Shown one piece after another: positions 51,528-60,761 of a stretch of 64,000 bases of DNA (its first letter is position 1; each line of letters begins with the position of its first letter). A program made the position numbers and the translations under genes. This stretch comes from Orbaceae bacterium ESL0721 (lineage in GTDB: Bacteria > Pseudomonadota > Gammaproteobacteria > Enterobacterales > Orbaceae). Where the stretch lies: contig JAQTHZ010000001.1 of NCBI GenBank assembly GCA_029433365.1, positions 1,240,001 to 1,304,000 on the forward strand. The letters are read 5' to 3'. The notes beneath the pieces are model-generated. The model did not search any database. It was not told where the DNA came from and was given only the letters and a program-made list of their open reading frames with translations.

Positions 51528-51874
51528 TATCCCCCTAAAATTACCCTGCCAAGTATCGTCTACAAGTACTTGGCAATTTTATTGAATTTGCCATTAAACA
51601 TACACTTTTGGGCTAATTTAGCCAGAGCAAGCCTAAAACAATCGTTCAGTATTCCGATGATCTAATTTATGGTAAGATAAGCGCCAATTAAGCTGATACC
51701 TACTCTATTTGATGGCGATATCAGGCAAAAACTTTAGGCTCTTTTTATCTAAATTTCGGTATAAAAATCCTTATACCCTTACTGCCTATTTAAATTAAAA
51801 AAGTGTTATTTTTATAAATAATGCCTATCAATAACTTATAACTGTTTTTATTTTCAAACGTACCGCTCAATATT
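51528..51874. other. Intergenic region upstream of hsdMSR
   Basis: Holds the terminator at 51548-51580, a one-mismatch copy of the recurrent 12-mer (51629-51640) and the presumed hsdM promoter. No Shine-Dalgarno is obvious before hsdM. Confidence 0.5.
51548..51580 (+). terminator. Intrinsic terminator after secreted paralog 3
   Basis: TGCCAAGTA / TACTTGGCA stem (51548-51556, 51567-51575), ten-base loop, then ATTTT. Confidence 0.7.
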
Positions 51875-54466
51875 ATGAATAAACAACAATTGGCCGCAAA
51901 AATCTGGGAATCGGCCAACCAGATGCGATCTAAAATCGAAGCTAACGAATATAAAGATTACATACTTGGTTTTATCTTCTATAAATATTTGAGTGAACAT
52001 CTGGAACAGTTTGTTGCTAAAGAGGGGATGACGTCTGAAGAGATTAAAGCTTTAAGTGAAGAAGATACTATAGCGCTTGAGCATCTACAATATAATTTAG
52101 GTTATTTTATTGCCTATAAAAATCTCTTTTCTACATGGATCGATCCCACATCTAAATTTGATGAATCCAATGTGCGCGATGCACTTTCCGCTTTTAGTCG
52201 TTTGAATTCATCAAATAATAAAAAACTGTTCGACGGCATCTTTACCACTTTAGAGACCGGTTTAAGCAAACTTGGCGAAAGTGCTGCTAAACGTACCAAA
52301 GCCATTAGTGATTTGCTGTTTCTGATTAACGATATTCCGATGGATGGCAAACAGGGGTATGATGTACTGGGTTATATTTATGAATATCTGCTGGAGAAAT
52401 TTGCCGCCAATGCCGGTAAAAAAGCGGGTGAGTTTTATACCCCGCATGAAGTTTCGGTGCTGATGTCAAACATCATTGCCCATGAGTTAAAACATAAAGA
52501 GACCATTGAAATTTATGACCCCACTTCCGGCTCTGGCTCCTTGCTAATCAATATTGGTGAAGCATTCGAGAAATATGCAAAAAACAGAGACAGTATCACC
52601 TATTATGCTCAAGAGCTGAAAGCAAACACCTATAACTTGACCCGTATGAATCTTATTATGCGTGGGATTAAAGCTAGCAACATTAATACCCGTAATGCCG
52701 ATACGCTAGAAGATGACTGGCCCTACTTTGATGAAAATGATCAACAAGGTACCTATCATCCTTTATATCTGGATGCTGTGGTTTCTAATCCACCTTACTC
52801 GCAAAACTGGGATCCTAGTAATAAAAAGAATGATCTGCGTTATTCAGGCTTTGGTCTTGCTCCTAAAACCAAAGCCGATTTTGCTTTTTTACTGCATGAC
52901 CTCTACCACTTAAAACCCGATGGCATTATGACCATTGTGCTGCCGCATGGTGTCCTATTTCGCGGTGGTGAAGAGGGGGAGATTCGCAAACAGCTAATTG
53001 AAAAGAACCATATCGATACCATTATTGGCTTACCTGCCAATATCTTTTTTGGTACCGGAATCCCGACTGTGATTTTGGTACTCAAACAGAAACGTAAAAA
53101 TAGCGATCTACTGGTGATTGATGCCTCCAAATATTTTATTAAAGAGGGCAAAAACAATAGACTGCAAGCCAGTGATATAAAACGTATTACTGACGCTGTG
53201 ATTAACCGCCAAAATATCGATAAATTTGCACAACTAGTAAGTAGAGAGACGCTGCGTGATAATGGCTATAACCTCAATATCCCGCGCTATGTCGACTCCT
53301 CAGTAGCAGCACCAAGCTTCGATCTCTATGCCACCATGATGGGTGGTATCCCCAATAGTGAAATTGCCGAGTTAGACCACTATTGGCAACACTTTCCCCA
53401 ACTGCGTAGTCGATTATTTAACCCTAAAACATCCGCCTACAGTGAGTTAGCAATTGCTAAACAAGAGGTTAACACCACTATTAGTAACCATCCACAAGTG
53501 CTGGCGTTTATAGAGGGCTATCATCATGCCTTTAAGGGTTTTGATGACTATTTATACACTCAGTTAATACAAAATGGGCAAAACTTACAGCGTAACTTAC
53601 TAGAGTCAGAATTAACAGATGCGCTCTTTACCCGTTTAAGCGCTATTGACTTAATTGATAAATATCAGGCCTATCAGTTTCTGTATAACCAATGGCAGCT
53701 TATCAATGCCGATTTAGAAATGATACAGACCGAAGGTTTTGCTGCCACCAGACAGGTGGATCCGATAATGGTCACCAAAAAGAAAAAAGGACAGGATGTT
53801 GAGGTGCAAGAGGGGTGGCAAGGGCATATCTTACCGTTTGAGTTAGTGCAGCAAACCTATTTAGAAGGTGAGTTGCAAGAGCTGGCTGTGCAGGAAAGCC
53901 GTCTGACAGAAATCGCCAGCATGCTGGAAGAGATATTAGAATCGTTTACTGAAGATGAGAAAGAGCAGGAAACAGTAAAAGAGAGTCAAGACGGTTTTGT
54001 GAATGCTGAAGTGAACAAAGCAGCAAAAATTTTGTTGGCTGAACAGAAAAGGAGCAAAACCAAATTTGCCGAAGAGAGCTATGAGGCCAAAATCATACGT
54101 ATCAATAAACTGATGGATGAAGAAAAGGCACTGAAAAAAGAGGTCAAAGATGCGGCTACAGCTCTGCACTTTAAAACCAAAGAGACCATTGAAATCTTAA
54201 CCGATGAGCAGGTTAATCATCTGTTACATCTCAAATGGATTACCCCTTTAACCTCCGAACTTGCCAACTTACCAAATGCTGTGATTAGTCAGCTTGCCAG
54301 TAAAGTAGAAGCGCTCGCTGATAAATACGCCGTCACCTATTCACAGGTAGCAAGTGAAATTAAAACCACTGAGCAAGAACTAGCAGTGATGATGGGCGAA
54401 CTCACCGGCAATGAGTTTGATATGCAGGCACTATCTGAACTTGCTAGTTTGTTGGGAGGTGAATAG
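51875..54466 (+). CDS. hsdM: Type I restriction-modification system, methyltransferase subunit
   Basis: N6-adenine methyltransferase; with HsdS it methylates the target, with HsdR it restricts. The 863-residue product has the HsdM N-terminal helical domain, SAM motif I YDPTSGSGSLL (residues 214-224) and the catalytic NPPY (305-308). HsdM proteins are often near 500-550 residues; this one has about 300 extra at the C-terminus, Glu/Lys-rich with coiled-coil character. It carries an exact recurrent 12-mer (53420-53431, N-P-K-T). hsdS follows one base after its stop. Confidence 0.95.
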   Translation: MNKQQLAAKIWESANQMRSKIEANEYKDYILGFIFYKYLSEHLEQFVAKEGMTSEEIKALSEEDTIALEHLQYNLGYFIAYKNLFSTWIDPTSKFDESNVRDALSAFSRLNSSNNKKLFDGIFTTLETGLSKLGESAAKRTKAISDLLFLINDIPMDGKQGYDVLGYIYEYLLEKFAANAGKKAGEFYTPHEVSVLMSNIIAHELKHKETIEIYDPTSGSGSLLINIGEAFEKYAKNRDSITYYAQELKANTYNLTRMNLIMRGIKASNINTRNADTLEDDWPYFDENDQQGTYHPLYLDAVVSNPPYSQNWDPSNKKNDLRYSGFGLAPKTKADFAFLLHDLYHLKPDGIMTIVLPHGVLFRGGEEGEIRKQLIEKNHIDTIIGLPANIFFGTGIPTVILVLKQKRKNSDLLVIDASKYFIKEGKNNRLQASDIKRITDAVINRQNIDKFAQLVSRETLRDNGYNLNIPRYVDSSVAAPSFDLYATMMGGIPNSEIAELDHYWQHFPQLRSRLFNPKTSAYSELAIAKQEVNTTISNHPQVLAFIEGYHHAFKGFDDYLYTQLIQNGQNLQRNLLESELTDALFTRLSAIDLIDKYQAYQFLYNQWQLINADLEMIQTEGFAATRQVDPIMVTKKKKGQDVEVQEGWQGHILPFELVQQTYLEGELQELAVQESRLTEIASMLEEILESFTEDEKEQETVKESQDGFVNAEVNKAAKILLAEQKRSKTKFAEESYEAKIIRINKLMDEEKALKKEVKDAATALHFKTKETIEILTDEQVNHLLHLKWITPLTSELANLPNAVISQLASKVEALADKYAVTYSQVASEIKTTEQELAVMMGELTGNEFDMQALSELASLLGGE
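53420..53431 (+). repeat. Recurrent 12-mer AACCCTAAAACA, copy 8 (inside hsdM)
   Basis: Exact copy, frame N-P-K-T, followed by T. Confidence 0.85.
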
Positions 54467-54467
54467 G

Positions 54468-55658
54468 GTGAGTATGGATAATAAGGTGCCGGTGATTCGA
54501 TTTAAGGGGTTTAGTAGAGAGTGGGAAGAGATCAATTTAGGTGATATATCTGACAAGATTACTGAGAAAAACACATCTTTAATTTATTCTGAAACTTTCA
54601 CTAATTCTGCTGAATTTGGGATAATTAACCAGAGAGATTATTTTGATAAAGATATTTCAAATATTAATAATATTATTGGGTACTACATAGTTCAGCCTGA
54701 GGATTTTGTCTACAATCCTAGAATATCAACACTAGCACCTTGTGGCCCTATTAATAGAAATGCATTAGGTAGAACAGGCATAATCTCACCGCTTTATACT
54801 GTTTTTAGAACAAAAGGTGTTAATACAATTTTTATAGAATATTTTTTCTGTACTCAGCTTTGGCATATGTTTATGTTTTTTAATGGAGATACTGGGGCAA
54901 GATCTGATAGATTTTCTATTAAAGATACACTCTTTTTTGGGTTACCTTTACAATTGCCAACAATTGAAGAACAAACTGCCATCGGCAACTACTTCCAAAA
55001 ACTCGACACCCTAATCAACCAACACCAGCAAAAACATGACCAGCTCAGCAACATCAAAAAAGCGATGCTGGAGAAAATGTTTCCTAAACAAGGTGAAACT
55101 ATGCCGGAAATTCGGCTTAGAGGATTTAGCGGGGAGTGGGAAGAAAAAACTATTAGCGAACTATTTAATATTACTCGCGGTAATGTGCTTTCAACAATGC
55201 AAATAAGTCCAATACCTACCTTTAGTAAATGTTACCCAGTATATTCATCACAAACGAAAAATAATGGATTAATGGGATTTTATGATAAATATTTATTTGA
55301 AAATGCAATTACATGGACGACAGATGGTGCAAATGCTGGAACAGTTAATTTTAGAAATGGTAAATTTTATAGTACAAATGTAAACGGTGTTCTTTTATCA
55401 GATAAAGGTTATGCAAATAATGCTATTGCGGAAATCTTAAATAAAGAAGCTTGGAAATATGTTTCTCATGTTGGAAACCCAAAGTTAATGAACAATGTTA
55501 TGAGTACAATTAAAATAACAATTCCCAATTCGATTGAAGAACAAACCGCCATCGGCAACTTCTTCCAAAAACTCGACACGCTAATCAACCAACACCAGCA
55601 ACAGATCACTAAACTCAACAACATCAAGCAGGCCTGTTTGAGTAAGATGTTTGTCTAG
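54468..55658 (+). CDS. hsdS: Type I restriction-modification system, specificity subunit
   Basis: Determines the two-part DNA target. About 396 residues with two target recognition domains, each opened by a similar block (VIRFKGFSREWEEINL and EIRLRGFSGEWEEKTI) and closed by a conserved helix (EEQTAIGNYFQKLDTLINQ and EEQTAIGNFFQKLDTLINQ). GTG 54468 is chosen as start: GGAGGT ends seven bases upstream and the hsdM stop is one base before; ATG 54474 is the alternative. The recognition domains are more A+T-rich than the conserved blocks, as expected if they are exchanged between strains. Confidence 0.93.
   Translation: MSMDNKVPVIRFKGFSREWEEINLGDISDKITEKNTSLIYSETFTNSAEFGIINQRDYFDKDISNINNIIGYYIVQPEDFVYNPRISTLAPCGPINRNALGRTGIISPLYTVFRTKGVNTIFIEYFFCTQLWHMFMFFNGDTGARSDRFSIKDTLFFGLPLQLPTIEEQTAIGNYFQKLDTLINQHQQKHDQLSNIKKAMLEKMFPKQGETMPEIRLRGFSGEWEEKTISELFNITRGNVLSTMQISPIPTFSKCYPVYSSQTKNNGLMGFYDKYLFENAITWTTDGANAGTVNFRNGKFYSTNVNGVLLSDKGYANNAIAEILNKEAWKYVSHVGNPKLMNNVMSTIKITIPNSIEEQTAIGNFFQKLDTLINQHQQQITKLNNIKQACLSKMFV
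54963..55031 (+). repeat. Direct repeat copy A in hsdS (central conserved region)
   Basis: Sixty-nine bases, 66 identical to 55533-55601. Encodes the helix after the first recognition domain. Recombination between the copies could shuffle specificity. Confidence 0.9.
55533..55601 (+). repeat. Direct repeat copy B in hsdS (C-terminal conserved region)
   Basis: Second copy of the 69-base repeat, three mismatches to copy A, encoding the helix after the second recognition domain. Confidence 0.9.
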
Positions 55659-55667
55659 GGAGCGCAC

Positions 55668-58600
55668 ATGAACACCTTTAAAACCGAAGCAGAGTTTGAG
55701 CAGGCATTTATAGATCTACTTACCCAGAAAGGGTGGGAGCCAGAGATATTGAAATACCAAACTGAAGCGGATTTAAGGCAAAACTGGGCGTCGATTCTGT
55801 TTGAAAATAATCGCCAGCGCGACCGTTTAAACGATGTGCCGTTAACAGATAGCGAGATGGAGCAGATTATTGAGCAGATTAAAGCATTAAGAACGCCGCT
55901 CAAACTTAACGGTTTTATTAATGGTAAAACTGTTGCTATTAAGCGCGATAACCCTGCCGATCTGCTGCATTTTGGTAAAGAGGTGAGTTTAAAAATTTAC
56001 GATCGTCAGGAGATCGCTGCCGGTCAAAGTCGTTACCAGATTGTGCAACAACCTAAATTTGAACGTGACCGCCCATTGCGCAACGATCGGCGTGGTGACG
56101 TATTACTATTAATTAATGGTATGCCGGTGATCCATGTTGAGCTAAAACGCAGTGGCATTCCAGTGAGTCAGGCGGTTAACCAGATTGAAAAATATAGCAA
56201 AGAGGGGATATTTAATGGTCTGTTTGCGCTGATTCAACTGTTTGTAGCGATGGAGCCAAGTGAGACGAAATATTTTGCTAACCCAGGACCTGATGGCAAA
56301 TTCAATCCTGACTACCAATTTCACTGGGCCGATTTCAATAATGAGCCAATAAATCATTGGAAAGATATAGCCTCAACTTTGCTCTCAATCCCTATGGCGC
56401 ATCAGTTGATCGGTTTTTACACGGTTGCTGATGATACCGACGGCGTACTTAAAGTGATGCGCAGCTATCAATATTACGCTGCTAATGCCATCTCTGATAA
56501 AGTCGCAAAAACTAACTGGTCTCAACTTGGCAATATGGTGAATAACCCCGATCGGCTAGGTGGTTACGTCTGGCATACTACTGGTTCGGGTAAAACGATG
56601 ACCAGCTTTAAGTCAGCCCAGCTAATTGCCCAATCCAAAGATGCCGATAAGGTGATCTTTTTAATGGATCGCATTGAGCTCGGCACGCAATCACTCACTG
56701 AATATCGCAACTTTGCCGATGATGGCGAAGATGTGCAAGCTACCGAAAATACCCATGTACTGATTACCAAGTTAAAAAGCAGTAATCCGGCTGATACCTT
56801 AATTGTGACCTCTATCCAAAAAATGAGTAATATTTTTGAGGAGAATGAGAATCAAGGGAGAGCAAAAAATGCAGCAGATATTGAACAAATTCGGGCGAAG
56901 CGTTTGGTGTTTATTATTGATGAGGCACACCGCTCTACAATGAGTGGTGGTGGTGAAAATAGAGAGGGCATGCTGGTTAAGATAAAAAAAATCCTCCCGA
57001 AAGCGCTCTTTTTCGGTTTTACCGGCACCCCAATTCATGATGAAAATCAGATCAATAAGAACACTACAGCTGATGTATTTGGTAACGAACTCCACCGTTA
57101 TAGCATTGCTGATGGTATTCGAGATGGTAATGTTTTAGGGTTTGATCCTTATAAAGAGTGCACCTTTAGCGATAGTGATGTACGCCAAGCGGTTGCGCTT
57201 GCACAGGCTAAGGCTGCAACAGTTGCGGAGGCGATGCAAGATCCAGCTAAAAAGCGTAAATTTAACCACTTTATGCGTGAGATGAAGATGGCTGGTGAAA
57301 GAGATGATGCTACCGGAAAATACTATAAAGGTATTGAAGATTATCTACCTAAAAGCCAGTATTTAACCGAAGCACACCAAGCAAATGTCGTGAATGATAT
57401 CTTAGCTAAGTGGGATATCCGTAGCCAAGGTAGTAAGTTTCACGCCATATTAGCAACCAGTAGCATTGATGAAGCGATTGATTATTATCGCCGTTTTAAA
57501 GCTGCCAATACCATATTGAAGGTATCAGCACTTTTTGATAAAAATATTGATAACGGTGGTGATCGTGGTGTCACGTTTAAAAGTGATGGTTTAGAAGAGA
57601 TTATGGCTGACTATAATGCGCATTACGGTAAAGATTACGGTTTAGCACACCATGCTGCATTTAAAAAAGATCTAGCCTTAAGATTGGCTCATAAAAGGCC
57701 TTATGATCGTATTGATAGAGAACCAGCAAAACAGTTAGATATTCTGATTGTAGTGGAACAGATGCTCACCGGTTTTGACTCTAAATGGGTGAATACCTTA
57801 TATCTAGACAAAGTGATCAGATACCAGAATATTATTCAAGCCTTCTCCCGTACCAATCGCCTATTTGGCCCTGATAAACCTCATGGCATCATCTGTTACT
57901 ATCGTTATTCTCATACTATGGAGAGATATATTAATGATGCGGTGAAACTCTATTCTGGTAACAAATCTATAGGTCTATTTGTGGATAAATTGGCAGGTAA
58001 TCTTAAACATATGAATGAGTTAGTAGCAGAGATAACGGAGCTCTTTATCAATGCTGGCGTTGAGAATTTTGAAAAATTACCTGATGATTTAACTGTCTGT
58101 GCCAAATTTGCCAAGCTATTTAACACCTTTAATCAGCACTTTGAGGCGGCTAAAGTGCAGGGGTTCAACTGGGAACAGCCATTTACTGAAGATGGCATTG
58201 CTGGAAAAGTAACCTTGAATTTGGATGAGCAGCAATACTTAGCCCTGCTTTTACGCTATAAAGAGTTGGCTAATGAGGGCGAAAGAGTGGCGTCTGGGGG
58301 AGATCTCCCTTTCGATATCAATGGTTATTTGACCGAAATTGATACCGATAAAATTGATGCTGACTATATGAATAGCCGTTTTGCTAAATATTTAAAAGAG
58401 CTAAATAATAACCAAAATTCTGCAACAATTGAGACGACATTAAATGACCTACACAAATCATTTGCCTCTCTCACCCAGACCGAACAGAAATACGCTAAAC
58501 TCTTTCTGCATGACTTGCAGCGTGGTGATGCACAGTTAATTGAAGGTAATACATTCAAAGACTATATTAATATCTATAAAAATAGAGCCGAAAATGACCG

Positions 58601-58850
58601 CATAAATGCGCTAGTTGAAGCCTTTAGTTTAGATAAAAAACAGCTTATTGCACTAATCTCTGATTATATAACAGAGGATAATCTCAATAAATCTGGTCGT
58701 TTTGATGCTTTAAAAGCGTCAGTCGATAAAGAGAGAGCAAAAATCTTTTTTGAAAAGAGAGAGAAGACAACAATATCGCTATTTAGATTAAACATCTTAA
58801 TTGAAAACTATTTAAAGCAGTTTATTTTGGTAGAGGTGAGAGAGCAGTAA
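55668..58850 (+). CDS. hsdR: Type I restriction-modification system, restriction subunit
   Basis: ATP-dependent translocase and nuclease of 1060 residues. N-terminal PD-(D/E)xK nuclease: RRGDVLLLING (Asp144) and HVELKR (Glu158, Lys160). Helicase motor: Walker A TTGSGKT at 304-310, DEAH box in FIIDEAHRSTMSGG, motif III-like FFGFTGTPI and the later QAFSRTNRLFG. C-terminal helical region binds the methyltransferase. All key residues are present, so the system looks functional. It starts nine bases after hsdS. One exact recurrent 12-mer (57131-57142) lies in it. Confidence 0.97.
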   Translation: MNTFKTEAEFEQAFIDLLTQKGWEPEILKYQTEADLRQNWASILFENNRQRDRLNDVPLTDSEMEQIIEQIKALRTPLKLNGFINGKTVAIKRDNPADLLHFGKEVSLKIYDRQEIAAGQSRYQIVQQPKFERDRPLRNDRRGDVLLLINGMPVIHVELKRSGIPVSQAVNQIEKYSKEGIFNGLFALIQLFVAMEPSETKYFANPGPDGKFNPDYQFHWADFNNEPINHWKDIASTLLSIPMAHQLIGFYTVADDTDGVLKVMRSYQYYAANAISDKVAKTNWSQLGNMVNNPDRLGGYVWHTTGSGKTMTSFKSAQLIAQSKDADKVIFLMDRIELGTQSLTEYRNFADDGEDVQATENTHVLITKLKSSNPADTLIVTSIQKMSNIFEENENQGRAKNAADIEQIRAKRLVFIIDEAHRSTMSGGGENREGMLVKIKKILPKALFFGFTGTPIHDENQINKNTTADVFGNELHRYSIADGIRDGNVLGFDPYKECTFSDSDVRQAVALAQAKAATVAEAMQDPAKKRKFNHFMREMKMAGERDDATGKYYKGIEDYLPKSQYLTEAHQANVVNDILAKWDIRSQGSKFHAILATSSIDEAIDYYRRFKAANTILKVSALFDKNIDNGGDRGVTFKSDGLEEIMADYNAHYGKDYGLAHHAAFKKDLALRLAHKRPYDRIDREPAKQLDILIVVEQMLTGFDSKWVNTLYLDKVIRYQNIIQAFSRTNRLFGPDKPHGIICYYRYSHTMERYINDAVKLYSGNKSIGLFVDKLAGNLKHMNELVAEITELFINAGVENFEKLPDDLTVCAKFAKLFNTFNQHFEAAKVQGFNWEQPFTEDGIAGKVTLNLDEQQYLALLLRYKELANEGERVASGGDLPFDINGYLTEIDTDKIDADYMNSRFAKYLKELNNNQNSATIETTLNDLHKSFASLTQTEQKYAKLFLHDLQRGDAQLIEGNTFKDYINIYKNRAENDRINALVEAFSLDKKQLIALISDYITEDNLNKSGRFDALKASVDKERAKIFFEKREKTTISLFRLNILIENYLKQFILVEVREQ
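57131..57142 (-). repeat. Recurrent 12-mer AACCCTAAAACA, copy 9 (inside hsdR)
   Basis: Plus strand reads TGTTTTAGGGTT; it is antisense to hsdR, whose codons there give V-L-G-F. Confidence 0.85.
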
Positions 58851-58894
58851 GTAAATAAAATTGATTAAATTAAACGCGTAAAAGTAGTTAATCT

Positions 58895-60112
58895 TTAACT
58901 CTTACGTTTTTTAATATAATCTTTAATTCCGTTAACAATTGCATTGGCAACGCTATTTTGGAACGCTGCGGTTTTTAATTTCCGCTCTTCTGATGGATTA
59001 CTTATAAAAGCGGTTTCAACCAATACTGATGGGATATCGGGCGCTTTTAAGACGGCAAAACCGGCTTTTTCAATTGTTGGTTTATGCATTTTATTGACGC
59101 CTTTCATACGATTTAGTATCGATGTACCTAATAATACGCCATTACTTAAGGTGGTCTTTTGTACCAGATCCAAAATGGTGTGATCTAAATATTTATCGCC
59201 ACTTCGACTTACTCCACCGATATCATCCGCCTCATTTTGGGTTTGGGCTAGATAGCTAGCAGCTGAGCTACTTGCGCCGCTTGTTGAGAGTGAGAAGACT
59301 GATGATCCATTAACAGAACGGTTTTGAAAGGCGTCAGCATGAATTGAGATAAATAGGTCAGCATGCTGGGCGCGCGCTTTAGCAACCCGCACTTTTAGTG
59401 GAATAAAGACATCTTCGTTACGGGTCATATAGACTTTTATCTGCGATTCGCGGTTAAGTAGATTACGCACCCTGCGAGCTATTTGTAGCACAATATCTTT
59501 TTCGCGCGTCTTTTTATAACCGATTGCACCCGGATCCTCGCCTCCATGGCCGGGATCTAGCATCACGACGATCTTATCTGTCCTTTTTTTAGGGGGATTT
59601 GCAGCCGTTTTTTCAGGTAGATTGCCGGTGTTATATTTCTCGAGCAGCGCTAAAAGCGGATCATCCCCCTCTTTTGGATTAGCGGGATAGAGGTCAATAA
59701 CTAAACGGTTTTTAAAGGATCCAACAGGGGATAGTGTAAATATATTCGGTTTTACTTTCTGTTTAAGACCAACCACAATTCTGACTGTTTGTGGGTTATA
59801 TTGCGCCACCCGCAATGTTTTGATATAGGGATCATGATTAATCAGCTGAGACGGTAAATTTTTTAAGATAGGATTTAAGTTGATATTCTCAATATCGATC
59901 ACTAAGCGATCTGGATTGGTTAGAAAAAAACGTTTATAAGCGAGTTTTAACGAGGATTCTAATGTAATACGGGTATAGGTTGAGGCGGGCCAAATTCGTG
60001 TTGCTAACAGTTGTACCTGCGCAGCAAAGCCAACTCTCGTAATTGAAAGTAGGCAGGTTGCAACGATCCCCTTAATTAAAAGGCGTTTTGTTGAACACAA
60101 TTTTTCGGGCAT
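58895..60112 (-). CDS. amiC: N-acetylmuramoyl-L-alanine amidase, AmiC-like
   Basis: Periplasmic cell-separation amidase. The 405-residue product has an N-terminal export signal ([18 protein letters not shown]...), an AMIN domain ([21 protein letters not shown]) and a zinc-dependent Amidase_3 domain with [16 protein letters not shown] (zinc His and Glu), [10 protein letters not shown] (zinc His) and [11 protein letters not shown] (catalytic Glu). No LysM domain, so AmiC rather than AmiB. E. coli AmiC uses the Tat route with SRRRLLQG; here the pair is Lys-Arg, so Tat export is uncertain. Convergent with hsdR. Confidence 0.92.
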   Translation of the reverse strand: MPEKLCSTKRLLIKGIVATCLLSITRVGFAAQVQLLATRIWPASTYTRITLESSLKLAYKRFFLTNPDRLVIDIENINLNPILKNLPSQLINHDPYIKTLRVAQYNPQTVRIVVGLKQKVKPNIFTLSPVGSFKNRLVIDLYPANPKEGDDPLLALLEKYNTGNLPEKTAANPPKKRTDKIVVMLDPGHGGEDPGAIGYKKTREKDIVLQIARRVRNLLNRESQIKVYMTRNEDVFIPLKVRVAKARAQHADLFISIHADAFQNRSVNGSSVFSLSTSGASSSAASYLAQTQNEADDIGGVSRSGDKYLDHTILDLVQKTTLSNGVLLGTSILNRMKGVNKMHKPTIEKAGFAVLKAPDIPSVLVETAFISNPSEERKLKTAAFQNSVANAIVNGIKDYIKKRKS

Positions 60113-60388
60113 AAAACGTATTTACCTCGGTTTTTGGGCAGATAATAATAACATAACATGATCTGTTTTTAAAAGTTGGGTGCTATCGATAGCGATAGCG
60201 CAAAAGTTATAACAAAATGGGGACAATGTTAATTTATGGAAGTGTAAATTTATTGAAGTCGCCTAAACGCGCTTTTAAAAACATCTTTTGATAATAAATA
60301 AAGTTTTAACTATCAATTGTTGTTAATTGATTATTGTTAATTGATAGTTGTTAATTAATTGGTGATTTTGATGTTTTTAATAGATGTT

Positions 60389-60400
60389 AACCCTAAAACA
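60389..60400 (+). repeat. Recurrent 12-mer AACCCTAAAACA, copy 10
   Basis: Exact copy upstream of miaB, followed by TTA. Confidence 0.85.
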
Positions 60401-60428
60401 TTAGTATTAATGTTAAAACATTGATATT

Positions 60429-60440
60429 AACCCTAAAACA
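60429..60440 (+). repeat. Recurrent 12-mer AACCCTAAAACA, copy 11
   Basis: Exact copy 40 bases after copy 10, same orientation, and 20 bases before a one-mismatch copy (AAACCTAAAACA). Confidence 0.85.
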
Positions 60441-60761
60441 TTTATGCCAAACCTAAAACATGAATCATCTATATAAGAGATCTAGATTAAAAATGTAATT
60501 GTGAAAAAAGAGCCTTAACAACTCTTTTATGATGATTATTCAGTTTTAATCTTTGAAAAATATAGTTTGTCTGAATCAATCCCCTAGACCCCACTTTGAC
60601 AAAAGATTACAATAAGCCCTGCGAAAATCGTGTTCGACGTTATCGTCGTCTCTTAGAACTACTAGATATATGTTGTATATTAAACTTGTATATTAATATA
60701 GTTAGCTAAAATCGCGGATTTAACAACCGTTTTCATTTTAACAATTATAATAGAGTCATTG

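Larger units (their letters stand above)
60113..60761. other. 650-bp intergenic region between divergent amiC and miaB
   Basis: Contains repeated TGTTAATTGAT-type units (60315-60365), two exact recurrent 12-mers (60389-60400, 60429-60440) and a one-mismatch third (60449-60460) within 72 bases. A G+C-richer patch at 60590-60660 has TTGACA at 60596-60601 but no well-placed -10, and a small hairpin-forming stretch (GACGTTATCGTC). It may hold the miaB promoter or a small RNA; I cannot support either firmly. Confidence 0.55.

Noticed and set aside
60590-60660. A small RNA or tRNA remnant in the G+C-richer patch upstream of miaB
   Set aside because: TTGACA is present but no -10 at proper spacing, no cloverleaf and no clear terminator.
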